Below are positions 33,442 through 42,756 of a stretch of 64,000 bases of DNA, piece after piece. The notes below the pieces were generated by a model. The model was not told where the DNA came from. It saw nothing but the letters and a program-made list of their open reading frames with translations, and did not search any database. Source of the DNA: an uncultured Lachnospiraceae bacterium (GTDB lineage Bacteria > Bacillota > Clostridia > Lachnospirales > Lachnospiraceae); assembly GCA_944383265.1 (NCBI GenBank), contig CALWOX010000003.1, forward strand, positions 186,001 to 250,000, given 5' to 3'. The number at the start of each line of letters is the position of its first letter. Position 1 is the stretch's first letter. Both the position numbers and the translations under genes were made by a program.

Positions 33442-36027
33442 TTATTTCCTCTCATACGGAGTCCCCTTAAGCGGCAGCTCCGTCTGAAATTCTCCGTTAT
33501 ACTTATAATATGCTCCTGCTACAGCGGGGGCTGTGGGGATAGAGGTTATCTCACCCACGCCTATGGCTCCATGAGCCTCCTTGATTCCGCTCTTTTCCAC
33601 AACTATCGCCTCCACCTCGGGGGTCTTGTCCGCCCTGAAGAGTCCGAGAGTCCCGAATTTTGCCTTCGGCACGCAGTTTTCAAGAGGATATTTTTCTGTA
33701 AGAGCATAGCCCAGAGACATTACCACTCCTCCCTCGATCTGTCCCTCAACAGCCTTGGGATTTATGGCCTTTCCAACCTCGTGAGCCGCCACAAGCTTCT
33801 TTATAGTGCCGTCCTCATTTAATATGCACATCTGTGTGGCATAGCCGTAGGCCACATGAGAAACAGGATTTTTCTTGTCGGAGCCCATCTTGTCAGTCTT
33901 TGTTCTCCACTCGCCATAATATTCTCTTCCGTTGAGCTTTGAGAGATCGTTATCAGGGATAAGCTCCATATCCTCCTTTATTTTTTCGCAGGCTCTTCTG
34001 CAGGCCTCTCCTGTTATAAGGGTCTGCCTTGAGCCGGAGGTCGTCCCCGAATCCGGTGAAGTGGATGTATTCGGATTATGCCACTGGACCTTTGCGGGTC
34101 CTATACCGAGCTCCGCACAGATGATATGGGTGAGCACGGTTGCAAGGCCTTGTCCCATGCATGTGGCGCCTGTCCTTATATGCACCCTTCCTCCGTCTAT
34201 GACAAGCCTGCATCTTCCTGTGTCGGGAAGTCCCACTCCCACACCTGCATTTTTCATGGCGCAGGCTATTCCCACATATTTGTTTTCGGGATCGTAAAAC
34301 TGATACTTTACAGCGTTTAAGGTCTCCACAAGGCCTGTTGAGCTGTCAGCTATCTGTCCGTTCGGCAGAATCTGTCCGGGACGAATGGCATTTCTCATTC
34401 TGAATTCAAAGGGATCAAGTCCGCACATCTCAGCAAGCTTGTTTATGTTCATCTCAGTTGCAAAACAGGTCTGAGTTACGCCAAAGCCCCTGAAGGCTCC
34501 TGCGGGAGGGTTGTTTGTGTAGACAGCCTTTCCGTCAATGTCTATCACCTGATAGTTATAAGGTCCTGCCGCATGGGTACATGCTCTCTGCAGCACAGGT
34601 GCTCCAAGTGACGCATAGGCTCCCGTGTCCGCAACGACCACAGCCTTCATTGCGGTGAGATGTCCGTCCTTATCGCAGGCTGTAGTCATGTCTATGCTCA
34701 TGGGATGCCTCTTCGGATGGACTAGTATGCTCTCCTTCCTTGAGAGCTTGCACTTTACTATCCTCTTTGTGATAAAAGCCACAAGGGCCGCATGATGCTG
34801 TACTGTCACATCCTCCTTGCCGCCGAAGCCTCCGCCCACATATTTGTTCTCCACTATTATCTTTGAAGGCTCAAGTCCGAGAAGCAGCGATATCTCATGT
34901 CTCGTATCATATACGCTCTGGTCTGATGAAAATACCAGTACTCCATCCTCAAGGGGCATTGCCACGGAGCATTCAGGCTCAAGGAATGCGTGCTCCGTCC
35001 AGGGCAGCTCGTAGTGGTTTGTAACCTTATATACGGACTCCGCTATGACCTTTTCCGCGTCTCCTCTTACAAGATGCTCATGGCTTAAGATATTTCCGTC
35101 CTTATGTACAAGGGGAGCTCCCTCTTTCAGAGCATCCGCAGGGCAGGTAACAGGTGGTAATTCCTCATACTCTACCTTGACCAGCTTTTTTGCCTCCTCA
35201 AGTATCTCAGGAGTTTCGGCCGCAACTATGGCTATAGTATCGCCAAGATAGTGGGTTATACCCCCCTCTTTTATAAATGTATTCCAGTCCTGCTTGAGAT
35301 GTCCCACCTTATTGTTTCCGTTTGCGGGCACGTCCTTCCACGTGAGCACGCATACGACTCCCTTAAGGCTCTTGGCCTCGCTGGTGTCTATCTTAAGGAC
35401 CCTTGCTCTCGGGTAGTCGGAGCGCACCGCCGAGGCAAATATCATCCCGGGGAGATCTATATCGTCACAAAACTGTGCCTTTCCCAGTATCTTCTTTTTT
35501 CCGTCCACTCTCTGAAGGAATTGCCCTACTGATATTCCATCCTGCCTTACCTCGGGAACCTCCATGTTCTCCCTGAACATAAGTGCCGAGAGCTCTATGG
35601 CATCTATTATCTTTTTGTAGCCTGTACAACGGCATATATTGTTTCTTATAGCGTAGGCTATCTGTGCTCTGTCAGGCTCGGGCTCCTTATCAAGCAGGCT
35701 TTTTGCACAGAGCACCATGCCCGGAAGGCAGAAGCCGCACTGGACGGACCCCGCCTCATTGAAGGCATAGGTGAAGACTTCCTTTTCTCTATCGGAAAGT
35801 CCTTCAACTGTGATTATCTCTTTTTCCGCAAATTTCTTTGCGGTCTGAACACAGGATTTCACAGGCTTTCCGTCTATGAGAACAGTACAGGTACCGCAGG
35901 CTCCCTCAGAGCAGCCGTCCTTTACCGATTTGAGGCCACAGTCGTTCCTCAAAATGTCCATGAGCCTTCTGTTTTCCTCCGCATATACCTCTCTGCCGTT
36001 TATATTAAGCTTTACCTTAGCGCACAT
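33442..36027 (-). CDS. xdhD: Xanthine dehydrogenase-like Mo/Fe-S hydroxylase XdhD (selenium-dependent type)
   Basis: 861 residues, a fusion of a ferredoxin-like subunit and a molybdopterin subunit without an FAD domain. The 2Fe-2S ligands are in DGCSEGACGTCTV and, in the second cluster, QCGFCLPGMV and NNICRCTGYKK. The Mo domain has VGGGFGGKEDVTVQHHAAL, PAGAFRGFGVTQTCFATEM and the catalytic Glu in GVGEITSIPTAPAV. Family members near ygfK/ssnA are known as selenium-dependent xanthine dehydrogenase or XdhD. The likely reaction is hydroxylation or the reverse reduction of a purine ring. YgfK, encoded just upstream, would supply the missing flavin electron transfer. Last gene of ssnA-ygfK-xdhD. 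Confidence 0.92.
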   Translation of the reverse strand: MCAKVKLNINGREVYAEENRRLMDILRNDCGLKSVKDGCSEGACGTCTVLIDGKPVKSCVQTAKKFAEKEIITVEGLSDREKEVFTYAFNEAGSVQCGFCLPGMVLCAKSLLDKEPEPDRAQIAYAIRNNICRCTGYKKIIDAIELSALMFRENMEVPEVRQDGISVGQFLQRVDGKKKILGKAQFCDDIDLPGMIFASAVRSDYPRARVLKIDTSEAKSLKGVVCVLTWKDVPANGNNKVGHLKQDWNTFIKEGGITHYLGDTIAIVAAETPEILEEAKKLVKVEYEELPPVTCPADALKEGAPLVHKDGNILSHEHLVRGDAEKVIAESVYKVTNHYELPWTEHAFLEPECSVAMPLEDGVLVFSSDQSVYDTRHEISLLLGLEPSKIIVENKYVGGGFGGKEDVTVQHHAALVAFITKRIVKCKLSRKESILVHPKRHPMSIDMTTACDKDGHLTAMKAVVVADTGAYASLGAPVLQRACTHAAGPYNYQVIDIDGKAVYTNNPPAGAFRGFGVTQTCFATEMNINKLAEMCGLDPFEFRMRNAIRPGQILPNGQIADSSTGLVETLNAVKYQFYDPENKYVGIACAMKNAGVGVGLPDTGRCRLVIDGGRVHIRTGATCMGQGLATVLTHIICAELGIGPAKVQWHNPNTSTSPDSGTTSGSRQTLITGEACRRACEKIKEDMELIPDNDLSKLNGREYYGEWRTKTDKMGSDKKNPVSHVAYGYATQMCILNEDGTIKKLVAAHEVGKAINPKAVEGQIEGGVVMSLGYALTEKYPLENCVPKAKFGTLGLFRADKTPEVEAIVVEKSGIKEAHGAIGVGEITSIPTAPAVAGAYYKYNGEFQTELPLKGTPYERK

Positions 36028-36089
36028 ATCCTTCCTCCGCTGTCTTATCGGCCGAACCTGCAGTGATAAAGGCCCTGTTGCCGTTTATA

Positions 36090-39000
36090 TTACAATATCA
36101 GCCAATTATAATCCCTGTATACCGCATCAATGATGTCTGTAAGTCCTTTAAAGAGCTTAGAGGGCTTTCCTGCCTCGTACTCGTCCTTCTTTCCCGCAAG
36201 TCTCATTACAGCCCTTCCTTCGCTGTCCTTAAAGTAAAATCCGTCATTTTCAGAGTTCTCCATGTCATTTTCGTCAGCAAAGAGAGTGAATTTATCCTTA
36301 TAGGGAGCCGATGAGTAGGGACAGAAGGTCTCACAGTTTCCGCATTCATTACACATATAGTCGACATGCAGTATCTGATGCTTTCCGTCTGCGGTCCTTA
36401 CAGCTATATTTGCCCTGTTGGGACAGACATCGGCACAGCTCTCGCATATAAAGTCACAGCTCAAGCATCTCTTGCTTTCGGGTTCTTCAGACTCTTCCTT
36501 AAGAATTCCCTTCTTTGCATATACAGCCTCCTCTGTAGTCTCTGAGAGCCTGTCCTCAGAGAGGCTTCCACCTGCTATAGCCTCTGCGGCTCGCTTTGCT
36601 GAAGCTATACATTTTACTACCACTGAGGCTCCCTCGGCTCCGTCTCCTACGGCGTAGACATTCTTTACAGAGGTCTCCTGCGTATTGGGGTCTGTCTTTG
36701 GAAAGCCCTTCTCGTCTGTGGCTATACCATTTATCTCATACAGCCTTGAATCTATCCTTTCTCCTATGGAGGCAATGACGGTATCGCAGCTTATCCTCTC
36801 TTCTTCATTTGTCTCAAAGACTGCCTGTCTGCCTGAAGCATCCGTATCGCCAAGCTCCATTTTTTTGCAGATGAGCTCGCCGCTTTCATGGCTTAAAGGT
36901 GACAAAAGCTCCTTAAATATGACTCCGTCCTCAATGCAAAGCTCAAGCTCCTCCTCGTCTGCGGGCATATTTCTCTTGTCTCTTCTGTATACAAGGTATA
37001 CATTCTTTACTCCCTTTACGCGCTTTGCGGCTCTCGCCGTATCCATGGCGGTATTTCCGCCTCCGACTACGACCACATTCTCTCCCAAGGAAAGCTTATC
37101 GGGGGCTTCCTTGAATTCCTCAAGGAATTCGAGAGCATTGAGGGCTTTCCCCTCTCTCAGTTTAAGCTCCGCCTTCTTATGAGCTCCTATCGCAAGGACG
37201 CAGGCGCAGGCATTCTCCTCTTCCATAAGATCTTTTATATCCTCTATATTCCTGCCTGTGACAAACTCAGCTCCCATCGTCCTGCAAAGCTCGATATCCT
37301 TTTCTATATCCGAAAGAGGTATCCTGAACTCGGGTATAATATTTGCGGGGACTCCTCCTGCTCTCTTAGCCTTGTCAAAGATTTTTACCTTTGCTCCGGC
37401 TTTCAAAAGGAAGAAGGCTGCAGATATTCCTGCGGGGCCTGCTCCCACTATCACAACATTTTTTCCTGAAATATCAGTAGTAAGCTCAGGGCCTCCGCCC
37501 GCCGGTTTTTTCTTTTCTGCGATCTCTCTTATTATCTCATCAAATCCCTTTTCGGCCGCACAAAGCTTTGTACCTCTTATATCCACAGGCTCCTCATAGA
37601 AGTTTCTGGTACACTTTGACATACAGCCGTGAGGACATATATTTCCTGTTATAAACGGCAGCGGGTTCTTGTCGATTATGACTCTCAATGCATCCGCATA
37701 CCTTCCTTCACCGCACAGTCTTACATAGGTCGTAATATCCTGATGTATAGGACAGGTCTCCATACAGGGAGCGATAAAGCAGTCTGTAAGAGGCACCTTC
37801 CTTCCGTTTTTCCTTGAAGGCAGAGGCTTTACAGGCTTTATATGGTGCTTATCCGTGAGAGCCTCCTTGCAAAGAACGGCTATAGCCTCTGGATCCGTTC
37901 CCTCAAAGCGTAAAGGCTCTCTGTAAAGCTCCGCTATCTGCTTTAATCTCTGATAGCCTCCGGACTTTAAAAGCGTGGTTGCCATGGTAACAGGCCATAT
38001 GCCTGCGTCTGTTACCTTCTTTATATTAAAGAAATCACAGCCTCCCGAATAAGATATCCTGAGCTTTCCGTTAAAATCCCGTGAAAGCTTTTCGGCAACA
38101 GCAAGGGAAAGGGGATATAATGATTTTCCCGACATATACATTTCCTCGGAGGGAAGCTCATTTCTCTTTACATCCACAGGGAAGGTATTTGTGATCTTTA
38201 CTCCGAAGGAAAGGCCTTTTTCGTCAGCAAGCTTCTGAAGCCTCTCCAGCATAGGAACAGCATCCTCGTATTGAAGGTCATCCTTAAAATGGAAGTCCGT
38301 AAATGCTATATAGTCATAGCCCATGCTGTCAAGTATCTCCCTTGCTTTATCATATCCCAGGAGTGTGGGGTTGCACTTTATGAATGTGTTTAATCCTTTT
38401 TCCTCTATGAGATATCTTGCTATCCTCTCTATCTCCTGCGGCGGACAGCCGTGGAGAGTGGAAAGTGTCACTGAATTGCATATTTCGGGCTCTATTGCCT
38501 CAATGTCCTCCTCTGTCACCTTTTTGAAAATCCCTATATTTTCATGGAGCCATGTTTTGCATTCCTTAAATATATCTGTGTCGCGGGCATCCTTCATGCC
38601 CTCTATAAATTTGTCTGTCTTTTCTGTCTTTATGCCCTCAAGGTCGTAGCCCACAGACATGTTGAACTGAAAGCCTGAGGGACTTCCGAGCTCCCACTCC
38701 TTTGATATGACCTTAAGTATGAACCATGCCTTTATATACTCGCAGAAAGCGTCAGGCACTCTCAGCTCTGTTGACCACTCACAGTTGTAGCACTCGTCCT
38801 CGGCAAGTATACAGGGCTTTGACACAGGAAGGTCCTCGCCGTCAAGCTTCTGTACAGTCTTAAGCTCAAAGAAGCGGCTGCCTGCAAAATAGGCTGAAAC
38901 TATATTTTGTGCAAGCTGGGTGTGAGGGCCTGCAGCAGGCCCTATGGGAGTTTCAAGCTTTCTCCCGAATATTTCCGAGTATTTTCCGCTCTCGGCTCTG

Positions 39001-39101
39001 TAAGGTCTGTAAACACCGAAGCAGCTGCCGTTTTTATTATATTCGTCCGTTATCCTCTCCATAAGTTTACCGAAGGGAATCGGCGTCATTCTGTCACTCA
39101 T
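36090..39101 (-). CDS. ygfK: YgfK, Fe-S flavoprotein of the purine/selenate cluster
   Basis: 1003 residues in three parts. Residues 1-430: a dihydroorotate-dehydrogenase-like barrel (TPIGPAAGPHTQLAQNIVSA, ISYSGGCDFFNIKKVTDAG). Residues 440-530: an Fe-S region (CFIAPCMETCPIHQDITTYV, NICPHGCMSKCTRN). Residues 545-880: a GltD-like FAD/NAD(P)H domain (VVIVGAGPAGISAAFFLLKA, VVVVGGGNTAMDTARAAKRV). The C terminus has 4Fe-4S ligands (CLSCDFICESCADVCPNR, CNECGNCETFCPYSSA). It resembles dihydropyrimidine dehydrogenase in architecture. The family was named putative selenate reductase subunit, but its place in urate-degradation clusters suggests purine-ring reduction with XdhD. It follows ssnA by 33 bases. 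Confidence 0.92.
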   Translation of the reverse strand: MSDRMTPIPFGKLMERITDEYNKNGSCFGVYRPYRAESGKYSEIFGRKLETPIGPAAGPHTQLAQNIVSAYFAGSRFFELKTVQKLDGEDLPVSKPCILAEDECYNCEWSTELRVPDAFCEYIKAWFILKVISKEWELGSPSGFQFNMSVGYDLEGIKTEKTDKFIEGMKDARDTDIFKECKTWLHENIGIFKKVTEEDIEAIEPEICNSVTLSTLHGCPPQEIERIARYLIEEKGLNTFIKCNPTLLGYDKAREILDSMGYDYIAFTDFHFKDDLQYEDAVPMLERLQKLADEKGLSFGVKITNTFPVDVKRNELPSEEMYMSGKSLYPLSLAVAEKLSRDFNGKLRISYSGGCDFFNIKKVTDAGIWPVTMATTLLKSGGYQRLKQIAELYREPLRFEGTDPEAIAVLCKEALTDKHHIKPVKPLPSRKNGRKVPLTDCFIAPCMETCPIHQDITTYVRLCGEGRYADALRVIIDKNPLPFITGNICPHGCMSKCTRNFYEEPVDIRGTKLCAAEKGFDEIIREIAEKKKPAGGGPELTTDISGKNVVIVGAGPAGISAAFFLLKAGAKVKIFDKAKRAGGVPANIIPEFRIPLSDIEKDIELCRTMGAEFVTGRNIEDIKDLMEEENACACVLAIGAHKKAELKLREGKALNALEFLEEFKEAPDKLSLGENVVVVGGGNTAMDTARAAKRVKGVKNVYLVYRRDKRNMPADEEELELCIEDGVIFKELLSPLSHESGELICKKMELGDTDASGRQAVFETNEEERISCDTVIASIGERIDSRLYEINGIATDEKGFPKTDPNTQETSVKNVYAVGDGAEGASVVVKCIASAKRAAEAIAGGSLSEDRLSETTEEAVYAKKGILKEESEEPESKRCLSCDFICESCADVCPNRANIAVRTADGKHQILHVDYMCNECGNCETFCPYSSAPYKDKFTLFADENDMENSENDGFYFKDSEGRAVMRLAGKKDEYEAGKPSKLFKGLTDIIDAVYRDYNWLIL

Positions 39102-39134
39102 AGCTAACCTAACCTTTCCATATATTATCTGATA

Positions 39135-40475
39135 TTATCCGTTTATCCTCGCAGCAAGTTTTCCGGCTCCTTCTCTTACCTCTGAGAGGACCTTCTCCTC
39201 ATCCGCCACCTTAAGCTCTCTGTCCTTCATGAGGATCTTTCCCGCACAGATCGTAGTTACAACGCTCCTTCCGTTCATTCCGAAGAGCACATGACTGTTT
39301 ATATTTGAGGCGTTCATAGGTGTAAGAGGTATGTAATCCGTAATTATCACGTCTGCGGCATATCCTTCCTTAAGCTTTCCTATTGGAGTCTTAAAATATC
39401 TTCCCGCTATCCAGGCATTCCCTTCAAAAAGCATCTCGGGGACTTCTGTCCATGCGGCGTTGGGGTCACAGAGATGATGCTTATGAAGGACATTTGCGAC
39501 CTTGTATGACTCTGTCATGTCATGTGTGTAGCCGTCCGTGCCGAGACCTGTAAGTATCCCTCTTTTGCAGAGCTCCATGGTAGGCGGGCATCCGCAGGCA
39601 TTTCCCATGTTGGACTCCGGGTTATGCACTACCATAGTGTCTGTATCCTTTATGAGCTCCATCTCATGAGGATTAATGTATATACAGTGGGCAAGCAGGG
39701 TCTTCTCCCCCAAAACGCCCCAATCATAAAGCCTGTCAACTATCCTCTTTCCGTGTTCCTTAAGGCATTGATGAAGGTCATATATTCCCTCGGCCACATG
39801 TATATGGCAGCCCACATCAGAGGGCTTCTCCTTCATGCAAAGCTCCATAGTCTCGTCGGATATGGTAAATGAGGCATGCATTCCCATCATAGCCTTAACC
39901 ATGTCGTCTCCTGATTTTTCATTTTCCTTTACATGATTTATAAAATCGACATTTTCCTTTACCGAGGCCCTTGCCTTTTCCTTTCCGTCTCTGTCTGATA
40001 TCTCGTAGCAAAGGCAGGTACGCACAGACAGCTCCCTCGCCGCATCCTCTATTGCAAAAAGGCTTCCCGATATCTCTCCGAAGCTTGCATGATGGTCAAA
40101 TATAGTGGTACATCCGTTTTTGATGCAGTCTATATATGTAGCCATTGCGGAAAGCCTTGTGAGCTCATTGTCAAGATTTCTGTCTATGGTCCACCACATG
40201 CCGTCAAGTATGTCAAGGAAGCCCTTCGGATCATAGCCATTTATGGAAAGGCCTCTGGCCATAGCCGAGTAGATATGCTCATGGGCATTTATAAATGCCG
40301 GCATTATCACTCCGCCTTTTGCGTCAACAAATTCGGCATCGGGATATTTTTCCTTAAGCTCGTAAAAGTCTCCGACCTCCTTAATAAGAGCGCCGTCGCA
40401 GACTACAGCTCCGTTCTCCATAAAGGGATCCGAGGCATCCCTCGTCACCAGTCTTCCATTTCCGATAAGCAGCAT
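39135..40475 (-). CDS. ssnA: SsnA, amidohydrolase of the purine/selenium cluster
   Basis: 446 residues. Amidohydrolase fold: metal HxH in MPAFINAHEHIYSAMARGLS, then DHHASFGEISGS, GCHIHVAEGIYDL, the His in LLAHCIYINPHEM and Asp in LTGLGTDGYTHDM. The length and sequence match SsnA, a chlorohydrolase/guanine-deaminase relative that always accompanies ygfK. It probably hydrolyses an amidine or cyclic amide intermediate in purine breakdown. AAGGAGGTG precedes the ATG. First gene of the leftward operon ssnA-ygfK-xdhD, with a promoter 100 bases upstream that is divergent from the regulator gene. Confidence 0.92.
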   Translation of the reverse strand: MLLIGNGRLVTRDASDPFMENGAVVCDGALIKEVGDFYELKEKYPDAEFVDAKGGVIMPAFINAHEHIYSAMARGLSINGYDPKGFLDILDGMWWTIDRNLDNELTRLSAMATYIDCIKNGCTTIFDHHASFGEISGSLFAIEDAARELSVRTCLCYEISDRDGKEKARASVKENVDFINHVKENEKSGDDMVKAMMGMHASFTISDETMELCMKEKPSDVGCHIHVAEGIYDLHQCLKEHGKRIVDRLYDWGVLGEKTLLAHCIYINPHEMELIKDTDTMVVHNPESNMGNACGCPPTMELCKRGILTGLGTDGYTHDMTESYKVANVLHKHHLCDPNAAWTEVPEMLFEGNAWIAGRYFKTPIGKLKEGYAADVIITDYIPLTPMNASNINSHVLFGMNGRSVVTTICAGKILMKDRELKVADEEKVLSEVREGAGKLAARING

Positions 40476-40571
40476 AAAGCACCTCCTTCTTTATAAAAGC
40501 CACAGCCGATACTGAAAAATTTGCGGTCATATTTGGTAATAATATACAATAAATCCCTCTGTTCTAAGCTA

Positions 40572-40600
40572 ATAGTATCATTAAAGAATGGCATTTGCAA
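40572..40600 (-). promoter_or_regulatory. Predicted promoter of ssnA-ygfK-xdhD
   Basis: Minus strand TTGCAA (40600-40595), 17 bases, TACTAT (40577-40572), with TGA before the -10 box as an extended element. Back to back with the promoter of the regulator gene 50 bases away. Confidence 0.55.
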
Positions 40601-40650
40601 GCTGAAATACAATTTTTTTAAGGTTATCTAAAAATTTTTGTATTTTCCTG

Positions 40651-40678
40651 TTGAAACTTACTTTTTTTATGCTATTAT
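40651..40678 (+). promoter_or_regulatory. Predicted promoter of the YheO/DauR-type regulator
   Basis: TTGAAA (40651-40656), 16 bases, TATTAT (40673-40678) with TGC extension. The leader to the ATG at 40772 is about 87 bases. Transcription could continue into ygeX. Confidence 0.55.
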
Positions 40679-40771
40679 GGTCTCAGGAAGTATTCTGTCA
40701 GGCTGATATTTTTGAAGCTCAGAATTATTTCAGCAGCTTTTTATCTTGTGTTTTTTGCAAAGGAGGCCGAT

Positions 40772-41458
40772 ATGCATCCTGACCCTAATGATTATTTATT
40801 GGAAAGCCTTACTTTTATAGCCCATGGAATAGCTCGGCAGTTCGGAAATGACTGCGAGGTCTGCATCCATGACCTGACCTCCCGGGATACCGAGCATTCC
40901 ATCATATATATAGTAAACGGGCATGTAACCGGAAGGAAGGAAGGCGACGCTCCCTCCCGAATAGTCCTTGAGTCTGTTGAAGCTCTTAAAAAGGGTGAGC
41001 TTTTGACTGACAGGCTTTGCTATCTTACAAGAGGCACGGGAGGCAAGCTTCTTAAGTCTTCCACTATATTTATCAGAGACTTCTCCGGGAATTTTCATTA
41101 TGTATTAAGCATAAATCTGGATATTACCGGCTTTGCCGCCTTCAACAATTCATTAAAATCGCTCCTTTCCACAGACGATGAGGAGCAGCCTGAGGCGACA
41201 GCCACTATCACAAACAGTGTAAATGAGCTTTTGGACAATCTTATCTCTCAAAGTATAGAGCTGATAGGAAAGGCTCCTGCCCTTATGACAAAGGATGAGA
41301 AAGTAAAAGCCATACATTTCTTGAATGATGCCGGCGCATTTCTCATAACAAAGTCCGGGGAAAAGGTGGCTCAGAGCTTCGGAATAAGCAAGTTCACACT
41401 CTACAGCTACATAGATATAAACAAAAAGCCCGATGAAAAGACAAAGGGGCAAGCCTGA
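40772..41458 (+). CDS. YheO-like PAS / DauR-type helix-turn-helix regulator
   Basis: 228 residues from the ATG after AAAGGAGG; an ATG at 40712 in the same frame has no ribosome site. Residues 5-115 are the YheO-like sensor domain (LTFIAHGIARQFGNDCEVCI, HDLTSRDTEHSIIYIVNGHV and TGR). The C-terminal 60 residues hold a DauR-type helix-turn-helix (AGAFLITKSGEKVAQSFGIS, KFTLYSYID). Regulators of this kind control catabolic genes for amino acids or cyclic amides in response to a ligand. It stands between the divergent halves of the purine cluster, 80 bases before ygeX, so local control is likely. Ligand unknown; a purine or breakdown product is inference. Confidence 0.88.
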   Translation: MHPDPNDYLLESLTFIAHGIARQFGNDCEVCIHDLTSRDTEHSIIYIVNGHVTGRKEGDAPSRIVLESVEALKKGELLTDRLCYLTRGTGGKLLKSSTIFIRDFSGNFHYVLSINLDITGFAAFNNSLKSLLSTDDEEQPEATATITNSVNELLDNLISQSIELIGKAPALMTKDEKVKAIHFLNDAGAFLITKSGEKVAQSFGISKFTLYSYIDINKKPDEKTKGQA

Positions 41459-41538
41459 GATAAAAACATTTAATAAACGGAAAATATATAAATAAAAAAT
41501 ACAAAACATTAATAGTATAAAAATGGCGGAGGTAAAAA

Positions 41539-42735
41539 ATGGAAAGATCTATCAAATGGGCAATAAACCGGATGCCGAAGACGGAGGACAAAAACCTTCC
41601 GATAATGGCGGTGGAGGAAGTTAAGAAGGCCAGGGCCTTCCACGAGAGCTTCCCTCAGTACAGCGTCACACCCCTTGCGGACTTAAATGAGATGGCGGGA
41701 CATCTGGGGCTGTCGAAGATATGCGTGAAGGACGAGTCCTACAGGTTCGGCTTAAACGCCTTCAAAGTTCTGGGAGGCTCCTACGCCATAGCAAGATACA
41801 TAGCGAAGGAGATCGGAAAGGACGTTTCGGAGCTCCCCTACAATGTTCTCACATCGAAGGAGGTCCTTGAGAAGTTCGGGCAGGCCACCTTCTGCTCCGC
41901 AACGGACGGAAACCACGGAAGAGGCGTTGCATGGGCGGCGAACCGTCTCGGCCAGAAGTGCATCATAAGGATGCCCGTGGGAAGTACCGAGACGAGAAGG
42001 AAGCACATAGAGGACGAGGGAGCGGAGTGCACCATAGAGAAGGTGAACTACGACGATTGCGTGAGGATGGTTGCGAAGGAAGCATCGGAATGCGAGAGAG
42101 GCGTGGTCATCCAGGATACGGCATGGGAAGGCTACGAGGAGATACCCTCATGGATAATGCAGGGCTACAGCACCATGGCGGACGAAGCATCGGAGCAGTA
42201 CGGAGAGAAGCCGACCCATGTGTTCATACAGGCGGGAGTGGGAAGCCTTGCGGGAGGAATCGTGGGGTATTTCGCCAACAAATACGGTAAAGAGGCCCCG
42301 ATAATGTGCGTTGTGGAAGCGGAGCCCGCCGCCTGCCTTTACAAGGGAGCTGTTGCGGGAGACGGAGACATAAGGATATGCGACGGGGAGATGCCCACCA
42401 TAATGGCGGGACTTTGCTGCGGGGAGCCCAACATCACCTCGTGGGACATCTTGAAGAACCATGTGACGGCGTTCCTTGCTGTGGGAGACGACATATCGAG
42501 GAAAGGAATGAGGATGCTTGCGGCGCCCCTTAAGGGAGACAGGCAGGTGATATCGGGAGAGTCGGGATCCGCGCCCTTCGGAGCAGTGGCGGAGATAATG
42601 GAAAACGACGAATACCGAGAGCTCAGGGATGCTTTAAAGCTTGATAAGGACTCGAAGGTGCTTCTCTTTTCCACGGAGGGAGACACCGACCCCGAGAGAT
42701 GGAAGAACATCGTTTGGTACGGCAAGGATAAATAA
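41539..42735 (+). CDS. ygeX: Diaminopropionate ammonia-lyase YgeX
   Basis: 398 residues, normal for this PLP enzyme (EC 4.3.1.15), which splits 2,3-diaminopropionate into pyruvate and two ammonia. The PLP lysine is in RFGLNAFKVLGGSYA (about residue 75), the Asn-His-Gly loop is CSATDGNHGRGVAWAANRLG, and a Gly-rich loop is QAGVGSLAGGIVG. GGAGG stands seven bases before the ATG. Its codon use differs from that of its neighbours: almost only C- and G-ending codons, AAG for Lys, frequent GCG, TCG and ACG. This also leaves long open frames on the other strand. It is either highly expressed or recently acquired. Confidence 0.94.
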   Translation: MERSIKWAINRMPKTEDKNLPIMAVEEVKKARAFHESFPQYSVTPLADLNEMAGHLGLSKICVKDESYRFGLNAFKVLGGSYAIARYIAKEIGKDVSELPYNVLTSKEVLEKFGQATFCSATDGNHGRGVAWAANRLGQKCIIRMPVGSTETRRKHIEDEGAECTIEKVNYDDCVRMVAKEASECERGVVIQDTAWEGYEEIPSWIMQGYSTMADEASEQYGEKPTHVFIQAGVGSLAGGIVGYFANKYGKEAPIMCVVEAEPAACLYKGAVAGDGDIRICDGEMPTIMAGLCCGEPNITSWDILKNHVTAFLAVGDDISRKGMRMLAAPLKGDRQVISGESGSAPFGAVAEIMENDEYRELRDALKLDKDSKVLLFSTEGDTDPERWKNIVWYGKDK

Positions 42736-42756
42736 TAATAGTAGGAGGAAACATAA

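Noticed and set aside
41752-42533. Several long open frames antisense or out of frame within ygeX
   Set aside because: They result from its strong C/G-ending codon bias; none has a ribosome site or family similarity.
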